Shown piece after piece: positions 33,555 to 42,922 of a stretch of 64,000 bases of DNA (position 1 is its first letter; each line of letters starts with the position of its first letter). The DNA is from Streptomyces noursei. GTDB taxonomy: Bacteria > Actinomycetota > Actinomycetes > Streptomycetales > Streptomycetaceae. The notes beneath the pieces are model-generated. The model was given only the letters and a program-made list of their open reading frames with translations, did not search any database and was not told the DNA's origin. The position numbers and the translations under genes are program-made. Location of the stretch: assembly GCF_016917755.1 (NCBI RefSeq), contig NZ_CP070326.1, positions 7,688,001-7,752,000 on the forward strand, given 5' to 3'.

Positions 33555-35522
33555 ATGATGGCGTTCCACCGGCCCAAGAAGTCCCTGCAACCATCGCTCT
33601 CCGAGAGCGAAAAGCTGCTGTTCAGCGGCGTTCTACGACATGACAAGGCATGGGCCCAGTACGAGAACCCGCTGCTCAGGCTGTCGTTCTGGCAGATGGC
33701 CCGGCAGTTCCCAGCGATGATGGGCACGGTCACGCGAGCCGCATGGCGCGAAGATCGACGGGCCCTGCTGGTCCTCCTTGCCGCGGAGTTGGGGATCGGT
33801 CTCATGCGGGCCTTCACGCTCGTGGCCACCAACCAGATCCTCATCGCGATCTTCTCGGCCGGTCCCACTACGGAGCGCCTGCTGGAGGCGGCCCCGGCTC
33901 TGGTCGCGGCGGCCGCGGTGACCGCGCTGTCCTCAACGCTGTCCGCGGTGAGCGTGGCGGCGTCCGGTCGTCTGGAACCGAAGATCGAGCGGGCCTGCAC
34001 AGCGCGGTACTACCGCGGGCTGGCCCGGGTCGAGCTGGCGACGCTCGTCGACAAGAGGTCCCAACGGGCGCTGGACGCCGGACGGTACGGCATCCGTTCC
34101 ATCCGCACGATGCTGGGCTCGTCGATCCAGGTCATCAACGTCTTCATCGGCTTGGTCGCGGCCGCCGGGGTGTTGTTCCTGCTGCATCCCGCCCTCGTGC
34201 TGGCGCTGCTGCTGATCGCGGCCCCCAGGGCGTGGGGAGCGGTCGCCGTCGTCCGCCGCAACTACGCCTCCCGCAGCGCCTGGCTCGATCACGTGCGGGC
34301 CACCGACATGATCACCTATCAGTTGTCACGGCCGGATGCGGGCCCGGAGGTCAAGGCGCACCGCGCCGGCGAACTCCTGGCGGGCGCCTACGAGGACATG
34401 GCCGCAACCTCGGCCCGGGAGAAGCAGCGCCTGGCCTATGCCGAGGCCGGCACGGACCTGGCGGCTTCGGCGATGTCCGGGGCGGCTTCGCTCGTCTCCT
34501 ACGGTGCATTATGGGCGCTGCTGTGGTTCGGCGGCATCCCGCTGGCGGCGGCCGGCACCGCGGTGATCGCGGTGCGGAACTCCAGTCAGGGCCTGGGCAG
34601 TTTGGTGATGAGCATGAACCGGCTGTACGAGGAGTCGATGTATCTGGCCGATCTGGAGATCGCCTACGATCTGGCCGAGCGCAACGCCATCCCCACCGGC
34701 GGCCTCCCGATTCCCCAAGGGCCGGTCGAAGTCCGCTGCGAACACGTGTCGTTCTCCTACCCCGGGGCCGATCAACTTGCCCTGGAGGGAGTGTCGTTGA
34801 CGATCCCTCCGGGGAAGGTGGTGGCGCTGGTCGGGGAGAACGGATCCGGCAAGACGACGCTGTCCAAGCTCCTCGCCGGCCTGTACCTGCCCACACAGGG
34901 CCGGGTGTTCGTCAACGGCGTCGACGTACGGGAGGCGGACCGGGACGCCGTCTTCGACAAGGTGGCCCTGCTCTGCCAGGACTTCCCCCACTGGGCGATG
35001 ACCGCCCGTGCCAACGTCCACATCGGCCGGCCCGAGATCGACGTGGACCAGGAGCGGATCGAGCGGGCCGCGCGGGAGGCCGATGCCCTGGGTGTGGTGG
35101 AATCGCTGCCGGACCGGTGGGACAGCATCATCGTCAGCGGCTTCGAGCGCAGCACCCAGCTCTCCGGCGGCCAGTGGCAGCGCATCGGCAGCGCCCGGAC
35201 CCGGTATCGCCAGGCACCGCTGGTGATCGTCGACGAACCGACCTCGGCTCTGGACCCGCGGGCCGAGGTCGAGGCGTTCCAGGCACTGCGCTCGCTGACC
35301 GACGACGGGACGACGGTGGTGCTGATCACTCACCGCTTGGCCGCGACCGCGAGCGCCGACCTGATCTACGTGCTCGACCGCGGCCGCGTCGTGGAACGCG
35401 GCTCCCACGCCGACCTGATGACCCTGCCAGGCGGGCACTATCGCACACTCTACGAATTGCAGGCCGCCCAGTACGCACAGACCGCTCGCACCGCGCTGCC
35501 CCACCCCACCCCGTCCAGCTGA
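33555..35522 (+). CDS. ABC exporter with fused membrane and ATPase domains
   Basis: 655 residues from ATG 33555 or 33558 (GGGAGG site). The membrane domain spans about 60-360 with several long hydrophobic stretches (ALLVLLAAELGIGLMRAFTL, VINVFIGLVAAAGVLFLLHP). The ATPase follows with Walker A VALVGENGSGKTTLSKLLAG, Q-loop LLCQDFPHWAMTARANV, signature LSGGQWQRIGSART and Walker B VIVDEPTSALD. The QDFPHWAMTARANV and GSLVMSMNRLYEES forms resemble transporters near lanthipeptide or peptide clusters, but no precursor or lanthipeptide enzyme is present nearby. A half-transporter that dimerises is expected. The substrate is unknown. Confidence 0.88.
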   Translation: MMAFHRPKKSLQPSLSESEKLLFSGVLRHDKAWAQYENPLLRLSFWQMARQFPAMMGTVTRAAWREDRRALLVLLAAELGIGLMRAFTLVATNQILIAIFSAGPTTERLLEAAPALVAAAAVTALSSTLSAVSVAASGRLEPKIERACTARYYRGLARVELATLVDKRSQRALDAGRYGIRSIRTMLGSSIQVINVFIGLVAAAGVLFLLHPALVLALLLIAAPRAWGAVAVVRRNYASRSAWLDHVRATDMITYQLSRPDAGPEVKAHRAGELLAGAYEDMAATSAREKQRLAYAEAGTDLAASAMSGAASLVSYGALWALLWFGGIPLAAAGTAVIAVRNSSQGLGSLVMSMNRLYEESMYLADLEIAYDLAERNAIPTGGLPIPQGPVEVRCEHVSFSYPGADQLALEGVSLTIPPGKVVALVGENGSGKTTLSKLLAGLYLPTQGRVFVNGVDVREADRDAVFDKVALLCQDFPHWAMTARANVHIGRPEIDVDQERIERAAREADALGVVESLPDRWDSIIVSGFERSTQLSGGQWQRIGSARTRYRQAPLVIVDEPTSALDPRAEVEAFQALRSLTDDGTTVVLITHRLAATASADLIYVLDRGRVVERGSHADLMTLPGGHYRTLYELQAAQYAQTARTALPHPTPSS

Positions 35523-35678
35523 GCACCAGGGGGTCCGGGCGCGCGGAGGTCAGGTGACGGCCGAACCGTGATCCCGAAGGCCGGGGCGTAAGCCGGCGGA
35601 CGGTCCACGCCCCGGGCACGATCTGCTCAACCCCGCGCTCGCGGGCCGTGCGTCCGGCTCCGGTGTCGACGTGATGCT

Positions 35679-36458
35679 TCACAGGCGCCGGACGCGCAGC
35701 ACTCCGGTCAGCATCGGGAGAGTGAACTCACCGCGGGCGGTCTCCGGCCTGCTGGTGAGGAATGCGCGGATGCGGCCCAGCGTGGCCTCTTGTTCCTGTT
35801 CCGGCATGACGAGCATCCCTGCGCGCGTCGCGATTGTCGCAACGAGCGAGTCGGCGGTGCGGCGCTGCCCGTGCGGGAACTCGGCCTGCTCCGGCGAGTC
35901 GAACCGGGCGGCGACGCCGGTCTTGGGAAGGTGCATGTCTGCCGTCGCGACGCGCCAGCTGGCGGGCGTGTCGCGCGGGCCGACGGCCGCGCTCTCGCTG
36001 ACCCGCGCGAGCCCGGCAACCCACTCGACCTCGTCGTCCATGAGGTTCCACAGGCCGGCCAGGACGCCGCCGGGTGCGAGGACCCTGGCGATCTCGGGCC
36101 CCGCGACGGCCATGTCGAACCAATGCATGGCATTGCCGGCCAGCACGGCATCGACGGATGCGTCCGGCAGCGGTATCGCCTCGGCGCCACCCGACAGGGC
36201 ACGGACAGCCGGCAGCGAGCGGCGCAGCTCGGCCAGCATCTCCTGGTCGGGCTCGACCGCAATGACTTCGGCACCCAGCGCGACCAGTGTGGCGGTCAGC
36301 TTGCCGGTTCCGGCGCCGAGGTCGAGCACGCGAGGGCCGGGCGCGGGGTCAAGCGCCCAACGCACCGCCGCCTGCGCGTAGTCCGGACGGTGCTCGGCAT
36401 AGGCGACCGCCGCCGCGCCGAACGACGAGGCGTGAAGGAGCCGTTCGTTCTGATCCAC
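35679..36458 (-). CDS. class I SAM-dependent methyltransferase
   Basis: The 259-residue protein begins MDQNERLLHASSFGAAAVAY and has motif I VLDLGAGTGKLTATLVALGA, motif II VIAVEPDQEML, and the motif around VDAVLAGNAMHWFD. These are typical of the Methyltransf_11/25 group. It is convergent with the ABC exporter. Substrate class (small molecule, lipid or antibiotic) cannot be told from the sequence. Confidence 0.88.
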   Translation of the reverse strand: MDQNERLLHASSFGAAAVAYAEHRPDYAQAAVRWALDPAPGPRVLDLGAGTGKLTATLVALGAEVIAVEPDQEMLAELRRSLPAVRALSGGAEAIPLPDASVDAVLAGNAMHWFDMAVAGPEIARVLAPGGVLAGLWNLMDDEVEWVAGLARVSESAAVGPRDTPASWRVATADMHLPKTGVAARFDSPEQAEFPHGQRRTADSLVATIATRAGMLVMPEQEQEATLGRIRAFLTSRPETARGEFTLPMLTGVLRVRRL

Positions 36459-36788
36459 ACGGTCACGCTAGCGGTGCCGCCGGCGGCCAGCTACCCCTCA
36501 CCACTCCGGCGACCTGCGCCAACGCGCCGAGAAACGCCGGATAGACGCCGGATAGACGCCGGATAGACGCCGCGCAAACGCCGGCCGGACGCTGACCATT
36601 GCCGCCCTGAATCGCACTTTAAACACCTTGACTTTCCTGACAGTTGATTCGACATCAAACGCGGCGGACTTTTACACAACGCTGCCCTTCTCTTCACCGA
36701 ACTGGGCTTCAGCGAGCCTCGCCCCTGTGTCTTACTGGGGTTCGCTACGCGCGTTGCGCGCTTTCCCCCCTACGTCAGGAGAGTTCCG
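36459..36788. other. intergenic region before the phospholipase D-like gene
   Basis: 330 bases with no supported gene. The left half has the 11-bp tandem repeat (next entry). The right half is unusually A+T-rich for this genome and probably carries the promoter of the gene at 36789, though no box is certain. Confidence 0.45.
36536..36568. repeat. 11-bp tandem repeat, three perfect units
   Basis: GCCGGATAGAC occurs three times perfectly, followed by a degenerate fourth unit (GCCGCGCAAAC). It is intergenic. Confidence 0.85.
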
Positions 36789-37781
36789 GTGAGCCCCACC
36801 CGCCGTCTTCTCATACCGGCCCTGAGCGCAGGCGCCTTGGCCGCGGCGGTCGCCGTCGTACCCGCGACCGCGCACGCCACAAGCCCGTTCTCCCTGGTGA
36901 TACTTCCGGACCAGAAAGAGGGCGCCATCTACGACTTCGTCAACTCGGCGAAGAAGTCGATCGACGTGACGATCTACGAGCTGCGCGACACCACTCTCGT
37001 CAACGCCCTGGTGAAGAAGGCGAAGGCGGGCGTGAAGGTCCGCGTGGTGTTCGACTCCCAACACTCGGCCATCGACGGCGCCGCCTACAAGGCACTGTCC
37101 GCGGCCGGTGCCGGAGTGACGTACTCGTCCTCGTCGTACGTCTACACGCACCAGAAGACGATCACGGTCGATGGGGCCAAGTCGTACATCAGCACCGGCA
37201 ACTTCGACACGAAGTACTACGCAACGTCACGCGACTACGGCGTCTTCGACACCAACAAGGCCGATGTCGCGGCGATCGAGAAGGTCTTCGACGCCGACTA
37301 CGCAAAGACGTCCGTGACGCCGTCCGACGGCACCGATCTGGTCTGGTCGCCCACGGATTCGCAAAGTCATCTACTGGCTCTCATCAAGGGGGCAAAGCGG
37401 TCCCTCGATGTGCAGCAGGAGGAGTTCGGCGACACCGCCTTGGTGAATGCGGTCGTCGCGGACGCGAAGCGCGGTGTCAAGGTCCGCGTCGTCGCGGAAA
37501 ACCAGTCCGCCAAGTACAGCAAGCAGCTGAAAAAGGTCACTGCTGCGGGTGGCAAGGTCACCACCTACACGAGCTCGACGGGCTACTACATCCACGCCAA
37601 AGTAATCGTCACCGACTACGGCACGTCCTCCGCAAAGGTGTTCGCCGGCTCGGAGAACTTCTCCAGCAATTCACTCAACCACAACCGCGAACTCGGCCTC
37701 ATCGTCAGCGACTCCGCAGTCATCAGCGGCATCGAGAAGGCATTCAACGCCGACTTCCAGAAGAAGTCGAACGCCGCCTGA
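36789..37781 (+). CDS. secreted phospholipase D-like protein with two HKD motifs
   Basis: GTG at 36789 behind AGGAGAGTTCCG gives 330 residues. The signal peptide (RRLLIPALSAGALAAAVAVV, ending ATAHA) is followed by two PLD half-domains. The first has YTHQKTITVD (H121, K123) with STGNFD; the second has YIHAKVIVTD (H269, K271) with SENFSSNS. Single-polypeptide PLD-superfamily enzymes hydrolyse phosphodiesters of lipids or nucleic acids. The length (about 300 mature residues) is shorter than classic Streptomyces PLD (about 500) and closer to PLD-like endonucleases or lipases, so the substrate is open. Confidence 0.88.
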   Translation: MSPTRRLLIPALSAGALAAAVAVVPATAHATSPFSLVILPDQKEGAIYDFVNSAKKSIDVTIYELRDTTLVNALVKKAKAGVKVRVVFDSQHSAIDGAAYKALSAAGAGVTYSSSSYVYTHQKTITVDGAKSYISTGNFDTKYYATSRDYGVFDTNKADVAAIEKVFDADYAKTSVTPSDGTDLVWSPTDSQSHLLALIKGAKRSLDVQQEEFGDTALVNAVVADAKRGVKVRVVAENQSAKYSKQLKKVTAAGGKVTTYTSSTGYYIHAKVIVTDYGTSSAKVFAGSENFSSNSLNHNRELGLIVSDSAVISGIEKAFNADFQKKSNAA

Positions 37782-37830
37782 CCCGGCCCGTAAGCCGCTC
37801 GACCGGCCGCGCCGGGCCCTGCTGCCCGCG

Positions 37831-37867
37831 TGAGGCCCGGAGTCGACTTCGGTGACTCCGGGCCTCA
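37831..37867. terminator. bidirectional terminator hairpin
   Basis: TGAGGCCCGGAGTC and its exact complement form a 14-bp stem with a 9-base loop. It sits between convergent PLD-like and agmatine deiminase genes. Confidence 0.85.
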
Positions 37868-37918
37868 CGGGTCCAGGCCAGCGGTCCCCGCCGAAAGGCC
37901 GAGCCGTCCTCGTCGCCT

Positions 37919-39085
37919 CTACTTGGCCGGCTTGCCGGGCTGGTCGTGGGTCGAGCAGTGGATGCCGCCGCCGCCCGAGGCGATGGTGTCGATCTTCACC
38001 TGAACGATGTCGCGTTGGGGGAACTGCTCCTGCAGGATGCCCTTCGCGCGGTCGTCGGCCTTGGCGTCGCCGAAGCGGGGCACGAACACCGCGCCGTTGG
38101 CCACGTAGAAGTTCGCGTAGGTGGAGACGAAGGCGTCGCCCCGACCGGTGATCTTGTCGAGATCGGGCTGCGGCAGGTCGATGACCTGCACGGACTTGCC
38201 ACGAGCATCCGTGGCGTCCTTGAGCACTGCCCTGGCCTGGTCGGCCGCGCGGGACCAGACGTCCGGGGGGCTGTCGGGGAAGGCACGGTCCACGAGGACG
38301 ACACCCGGCGCGGTGAACCGGGCGATGCTGTCGACGTGCGCGTCGGTGATGTCCTTGCCCCGTACGCCGGCCAGCCAGATCACCTTCTCGATGCCCAGAC
38401 TGGTCTTGATCTCGTCCTCGATCCGGTCGCGGCTCTTCCCCGGGTTGCGGTTCTTGTTGACCACCGAACTCTCGGTGATCAACAAGGTGCCCTCGCCGTC
38501 GGTCTCGAAGGAACCGCCCTCGGCGACCAACGGGGCCTCAGCGCGCGGGATGTCGTACTTGCTCAGCAGGCGGCGGCCGACCTGGGCGTCGTTGCGGTGC
38601 TCCTGCTTGTTCCCCCAGCCGCTGAAGTTGAGGTCGACGCCCAGGATGCCCCCGGATTCCTCGACGAACAGCGGAACGGTGTCGCGCGCCCACAGGTCGT
38701 CGACCATGAGCGGGATCACCTCGACCTGGGAGCCGCAGGCCCGCTGGGCCGCGTCCCGCTGCTCGGGGCGGGCCATCAGCACCACGGGCTCGTACTCCGC
38801 GACGGCACGGGCGACCCGGGCGATGTCCTCTTGTACGGACGGCAGTTGCTCGCCCCAGACCGACTCCAGGGCGGGCCAGGACATGAAGGTGCGGGCGTGG
38901 CTCTCCCACTCGGCGCCGAACCAGCGGCCGTTCCGTTTCCGAGCGGGCGATCCGGAGGGCGCCGCAGCCGGGGTGTTGCGCGGACCGCAGGCCGCGGCTC
39001 CGAGGGCGAGGGCACCGACACCCGCGAAGGAGCGCAGCACGTTGCGGCGGGACATGGGGGAAAGCGGCACAGAGAACTCCGGCAT
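37919..39085 (-). CDS. agmatine deiminase/peptidylarginine deiminase family protein, exported (Tat)
   Basis: The 388-residue protein has a twin-arginine signal (SRRNVLRSFAGVGALALGA) then a guanidino-modifying domain: MSWPALESVWG, DDLWARDTVPLF, FSGWGNKQEHRND, AEGGSFETDGEGTLL, GKDITDAHVDSIARF and the catalytic cysteine in GGGGIHCSTHDQP. The family converts agmatine to N-carbamoylputrescine and NH3. An exported version would act outside the cytoplasm; AAACG could also be a lipobox. A cytoplasmic-looking paralogue lies just upstream. Confidence 0.88.
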   Translation of the reverse strand: MPEFSVPLSPMSRRNVLRSFAGVGALALGAAACGPRNTPAAAPSGSPARKRNGRWFGAEWESHARTFMSWPALESVWGEQLPSVQEDIARVARAVAEYEPVVLMARPEQRDAAQRACGSQVEVIPLMVDDLWARDTVPLFVEESGGILGVDLNFSGWGNKQEHRNDAQVGRRLLSKYDIPRAEAPLVAEGGSFETDGEGTLLITESSVVNKNRNPGKSRDRIEDEIKTSLGIEKVIWLAGVRGKDITDAHVDSIARFTAPGVVLVDRAFPDSPPDVWSRAADQARAVLKDATDARGKSVQVIDLPQPDLDKITGRGDAFVSTYANFYVANGAVFVPRFGDAKADDRAKGILQEQFPQRDIVQVKIDTIASGGGGIHCSTHDQPGKPAK

Positions 39086-39213
39086 TCAGCTGACGAGCCT
39101 GGTTTCAGGAAAGGGGAATCATCCTGAATTTCGAGCCCTGAGGGCGAGGGATATCCGATGGCCAGCGCCATTTCGGGACGGCGCCTGCCGAAAGAGGTGT
39201 ACGTGTTGATGGA

Positions 39214-40308
39214 CTACGGAATGGGTTCGTGCATGGTGGCGCAGTGGATTCCACCGCCGCCGCCCATGAGCCGGTCGACATCCAGCTGTACGACCTGACG
39301 CCCGGGAAACGCCTCGGCCAGGGCGCGGCGGGCCGCGGCGTCCGTCCTCGGGTCGCCGAACTGCGCGGTGACGACGGCGCCGTTGACGAGATGGAAGTTG
39401 AGGTACGAATCCACGAACGTCGAGCTCCGCGCACGGACGGTGTCCGGCCCGTCCACGCGGATGACCTGCAGGCGCCGCCCCTTCGCGTCGGTTGCGGCGG
39501 ACAGGATGGCGAACTGCTCACGCGCGTCCCGGGCCCAGACGTCGTTCCGGTCGTCCGGGGGAAGCTGCACCATGACCACGCCGGGCCGGACGAAGCGGGA
39601 TGTGACATCGATGTGGTTGTCGGTGATGTCCCGGCCGCGGACGCCGGGAACCCAGATCATTTTCTCGGCGCCGTAGGCCGCGAGGACCTCCTCCTCGATC
39701 TCGTCGCGGCTCATCCCGCGATTGCGGTTCTTGTTGACCAGGCTGCTCTCGGTGGCCAGCACCGTGCCGTCGCCGTCGGTCTCGATCGCCCCGCCTTCTC
39801 CGACGAATTCCGCCTCGGTGAGGGGAATTCCGTTGAATTCGGCGACGCACCAGGCCACCTCGGCGTCGTCGCGGTGTTTCTGCTTTCCGCCCCACCCGTT
39901 GAAGTTGAGGCTCACGGCGTCGAGATTTCCGCGTCCGTCGCGCCGGAAGACGGCACAGGTGTCGCGCATCCAGAGATCGTCCGTGGGGATCGAGCCGATC
40001 ACGGTGACCCCCGGGCCGCAGGCGGCACGGGCCTCACCTACGGCGGATTCGTCCGGCGCACACAGGACGACGGGCTCGAACGCCGCGACCGTGCGGGCGA
40101 TGAGCGCGATGTCCTGCTGCACGCCTGCCAGTTGCCGTCCCCAGATGGACCTCCTGGAGGGCCAGGACATCCAGGTTCGGGTGTGCGGAACGTCGTCGGC
40201 CGGCACACGCCACCTGGCGCCGTCCGTGCCATCGGGCGAGGCTCCTCGCGACGGGCGCGGGCCGAGGAAGGCGTCGAGCAGCCACCTGCCCGCGGGGAGG
40301 TCGTTCAT
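39214..40308 (-). CDS. agmatine deiminase family protein
   Basis: The 364-residue paralogue of the 37919 gene lacks a signal peptide. Same motif order: MSWPSRRSIWG, TDDLWMRDTCAVF, FNGWGGKQKHRDD, GEGGAIETDGDGTV, GRDITDNHIDVTSRF and catalytic GGGGIHCATMHEPIP. It probably deiminates agmatine in polyamine or arginine metabolism. N-carbamoylputrescine amidase, the usual next enzyme, is not in the window. A palindrome at 40550-40567 is a possible repressor site about 240 bases upstream. Confidence 0.9.
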   Translation of the reverse strand: MNDLPAGRWLLDAFLGPRPSRGASPDGTDGARWRVPADDVPHTRTWMSWPSRRSIWGRQLAGVQQDIALIARTVAAFEPVVLCAPDESAVGEARAACGPGVTVIGSIPTDDLWMRDTCAVFRRDGRGNLDAVSLNFNGWGGKQKHRDDAEVAWCVAEFNGIPLTEAEFVGEGGAIETDGDGTVLATESSLVNKNRNRGMSRDEIEEEVLAAYGAEKMIWVPGVRGRDITDNHIDVTSRFVRPGVVMVQLPPDDRNDVWARDAREQFAILSAATDAKGRRLQVIRVDGPDTVRARSSTFVDSYLNFHLVNGAVVTAQFGDPRTDAAARRALAEAFPGRQVVQLDVDRLMGGGGGIHCATMHEPIP

Positions 40309-40549
40309 GGGGGCTCCACATCGAATCCGTGATGTCGGACGGCATCGGCCGCCGGGTCCTGGCCGGACCGGGGACGGGACGTCCCGCTCACCGGCGTCCA
40401 GTGGCGTCCAGCGGTGTTCACGCCGACGAGGCGTGCTGCGGGACCTGCGGCGGCGACGGCCCGTGCCGCTCCGTGCCGTCGGGGCAGGCGTGGTGCATGC
40501 ACCCGAGGAGGGTCGGGGCGCGGCGCCGCGCTCTCTCAGACTATGACAC

Positions 40550-40567
40550 TGACTGGATTTTCAGTCA
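40550..40567. promoter_or_regulatory. palindrome TGACTG-N6-CAGTCA (site A)
   Basis: A perfect 6-bp inverted repeat upstream of the agmatine deiminase gene. Related sites with the same spacing occur at 41899 (before the second TetR gene) and 42901 (before a deiminase remnant). It is probably an operator for the TetR pair. Confidence 0.6.
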
Positions 40568-40616
40568 ATGCGAGACGCAGACGTGTCCCCCGTATCCGTA
40601 CGGCAACCGTCCGGCG

Positions 40617-41198
40617 TCAGCCCTGCGGACCCTCGGCCAGCTCGCGTTCCAGCGCGGCGGCCACATGCGCCCAGGCTTCGGCAGTGGTGAGCAGACCGGC
40701 CAGCCAGCGCCCGCTCAGCCCCTCCACCAGGGAGGTCAGCCGGACCGCGGCCCGGGAGTCGACCGACGCGGGGACGCTCCCCTCGTCCTGGCCGTCCGCG
40801 ACGAGCTCGGCGATGTCGACGAGCCAACGCTCGGTCAGTGACGCCAGCGTCGGCCGCAGCCCTTCGTCGAAGGTCGCGGCCGCCCGCACCTCGCCCCACA
40901 CGGCGGAGTTCTCACGCACGGCGGTGTCGTCCTGGAACTCCGCCGACAGGAGGTCGAGCAGCAGTTCCCGGACGGGGGTCTCGTCATCGTCCGCGCCGGC
41001 CACATAGCCTTCGGCCCGGGCGTTCACGTACTCAAGGGCGCTGGCGACCAGGCCGGCACGATCGCGGAAGTGGTAGGAGATCAGCGTTTTGGAGACGCCC
41101 GCCTCGGTGGCCACGTCTTCCACGCGCAGCCCCCGGACCCCCCGCAGGGCTATCACTCGGCAGGTCGCTGCCAGCAGTTCGGCTCGTCGGGTAGTCAC
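40617..41198 (-). CDS. TetR-family repressor (paralogue 1)
   Basis: GTG at 41198, 193 residues. HTH: ELLAATCRVIALRGVRGLRV then VATEAGVSKTLISYHFRDRA. The C-terminal part is close to the gene at 41262 (VRENSAVWGEVRAAATFD versus IRENSTAWGELRASAIFE; LTSLVEGLSGRWLAGLL versus LTALVEGLSMRWLSGIL). The pair therefore arose by duplication and probably reads related ligands, likely guanidino or polyamine compounds given the deiminase neighbours (inference). Confidence 0.9.
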   Translation of the reverse strand: MTTRRAELLAATCRVIALRGVRGLRVEDVATEAGVSKTLISYHFRDRAGLVASALEYVNARAEGYVAGADDDETPVRELLLDLLSAEFQDDTAVRENSAVWGEVRAAATFDEGLRPTLASLTERWLVDIAELVADGQDEGSVPASVDSRAAVRLTSLVEGLSGRWLAGLLTTAEAWAHVAAALERELAEGPQG

Positions 41199-41261
41199 GT
41201 TCGTACCGTAACCACTGGGGTACGGCGGGGGACTCGCGCAGGATGCCGGAAACGGCTGGTC

Positions 41262-41843
41262 CTACCGGCGTCCCAGCCGCTCCAACTCCGCCTCGACGGC
41301 GTCCAGCACCAGCTCACGGGCGTGGTCCAAGGGCAGGATGCCGCTGAGCCAGCGCATGCTGAGCCCTTCCACCAACGCCGTCAGCCGCTCGGCGGCGACG
41401 GCCAGGGCGGCGGCGGTCGCCATGGGACGCACCCGGCCGAGCAGGTCGGCGATCTCCTGGACCCAGACCAGTGTGGCCTTGGCCAGGTCCTCGCGCAGAT
41501 GAGGCTCGAAGATGGCGCTGGCGCGGAGTTCCCCCCAAGCGGTGCTGTTCTCCCGGATGGTGTCGTCGTCCTGGAGCTCCAACAGCAGGGCCTGCTCCAG
41601 CTCTTGCCGGGGATCGAGGGGGGCGGCGTCCGGGGCGCGCTCCGTGGTGTAGCTCCCGGCGCGGTCGTTGATGAACTCCAGGGTCCGGCGCAGGATTCCG
41701 GCCCGGTCCTTGAAGTGGTAGTAGATGAGCGCGGTGGACACGCCGGCCTCGGCGGCCAGCTCCTCGACCCGCAGTCCGCGGACCCCGCGCCGGGCGATGA
41801 CCCGCGCCGCCGCCTCCATGATCGCTGTTCTCCGGTCGCTCAC
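41262..41843 (-). CDS. TetR-family repressor (paralogue 2)
   Basis: GTG at 41843 gives 193 residues, the same length as its paralogue. HTH: AIMEAAARVIARRGVRGLRV then LAAEAGVSTALIYYHFKDRA. The site TGACTA-N6-CAGTTA at 41899-41916, just upstream, could give autoregulation. The upstream in-frame extension (ATPAERACEGWL) is not needed. Confidence 0.9.
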   Translation of the reverse strand: MSDRRTAIMEAAARVIARRGVRGLRVEELAAEAGVSTALIYYHFKDRAGILRRTLEFINDRAGSYTTERAPDAAPLDPRQELEQALLLELQDDDTIRENSTAWGELRASAIFEPHLREDLAKATLVWVQEIADLLGRVRPMATAAALAVAAERLTALVEGLSMRWLSGILPLDHARELVLDAVEAELERLGRR

Positions 41844-41898
41844 AGTTATCCAGCTTAACCAGCCCTCGCACGCCCTCTCCGCCGGGGTGGCCATGGAT

Positions 41899-41916
41899 TG
41901 ACTAAAATTTCAGTTA
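41899..41916. promoter_or_regulatory. imperfect palindrome TGACTA-N6-CAGTTA (site B)
   Basis: Same 18-bp layout as site A but with one mismatch between the arms (TGACTA against CAGTTA). It lies 56 bases upstream of the TetR paralogue 2 start. Confidence 0.5.
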
Positions 41917-42014
41917 GAGTCGCCGCACCTTGTCCACGAGCCCCGCACCTCCGTCAGCCCTCGTCCGCCACTTCCGCCTGAAAGGGCCATCGGACCACCG
42001 AACACCCCGGCGCG

Positions 42015-42820
42015 TTGGCCGCCTTCGCGGCCCTGACCGCCGACGACCCGCAGGAGATCGGCGGATATCGGTTGCACGCCCGGCTCGGCCCGGGCGGCAT
42101 GGGGCACGTGTACCTCGCGTACACGCCGGGCGGCCGGCCGGTGGTGGCCCTCAAGGTGGTAGGGCCGGAGTTTGCCGGGGACCCCGAGTTCCGCCGTCGG
42201 TTCGTACAGGAGGTGGCCAACGCCCGACGCATCCACGGCCTGTACACCGCCCAGGTCGTCGATGCGGGTGTCGACGCGGTGACACCGTGGCCGGCGACGG
42301 CCTACGTACCCGCTCCCTCGCTGCACGCGGTGCTCCGTCGGCACGGTGGGCTGCCGGTGGAGACGGTGCTGCTGCTACTTCGACTACCCCCCGGAGGATT
42401 CCGCGCCGCCCTCGGGGACAGAGCAGGCGCAGGACGCCCGGTGACGGGTTCCGCCCGGGGTACGCGGGCGCTGGGCTGACCTCCCCTGACCCGAGTTGCG
42501 AGTTCGACCTGCGGAACGGCAAGGTCGTACCGGAGTCCAACGTCGACTGGTACCTGTCGCGCACGGCCACCGCATTCGTGATCCCCGAGGACAGCGACGC
42601 CTTCATCGCTCCCGGCGACAGTCTGACCCCTGCCGACTGTCTCCAGGGCATCGACCGCAACCCGGCGACCTCGCTGAAGTTCAGCGAACTCGATGACCAG
42701 CACCCCTTCTGCGTCCGGAGTGCCAACGGCCGGGAGATCGTGATCGTGCGACTGGTGGAGGCCGTACCCGGAGACGGTTCGGTGACGGTCTCCCTCAATC
42801 GTTCCGCCAAGGACGCCTGA
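42015..42820 (+). pseudogene. serine/threonine kinase with internal deletion
   Basis: The first part is a kinase N-lobe: IGGYRLHARLGPGGMGHVYL (glycine loop), VVALKVVGPEFAGDPEFRRR (the VAIK lysine) and the linker RIHGLYTAQVVDAG. After LHAVLRRHGGLPVETVLLLL the catalytic loop (HRD) and activation segment are gone. Then, in another frame, sequence resembling a kinase extracellular domain follows (CEFDLRNGKVVPESNVDWYL, HPFCVRSANGREIVIVRLVE). A deletion has removed most of the kinase and the membrane segment; the gene cannot be active. Confidence 0.72.
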
Positions 42821-42900
42821 CCCGTCCCCCTCCCCGCCACGCCAAGGCGCCGGCAACCGATCGACAAGCGCAGCCGGCCTTCGAAAGTCACGCCTTCTCC

Positions 42901-42922
42901 ATTGACTGAACTTTCAGTCAAT
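42901..42922. promoter_or_regulatory. perfect 22-bp palindrome (site C)
   Basis: ATTGACTGAA and TTCAGTCAAT flank a central CT. It contains the same TGACTG/CAGTCA half sites as sites A and B and ends on the ATG of the deiminase remnant that follows. Confidence 0.65.

Noticed and set aside
33113..34000. A 295-residue minus-strand frame before and inside the ABC gene
   Set aside because: Overlaps the ABC exporter start antisense; no domain and no ribosome site.
33555..35522. Lanthipeptide transporter of a RiPP cluster
   Set aside because: The sequence resembles such exporters, but no precursor peptide or modifying enzyme is adjacent, so the specific role was not claimed.
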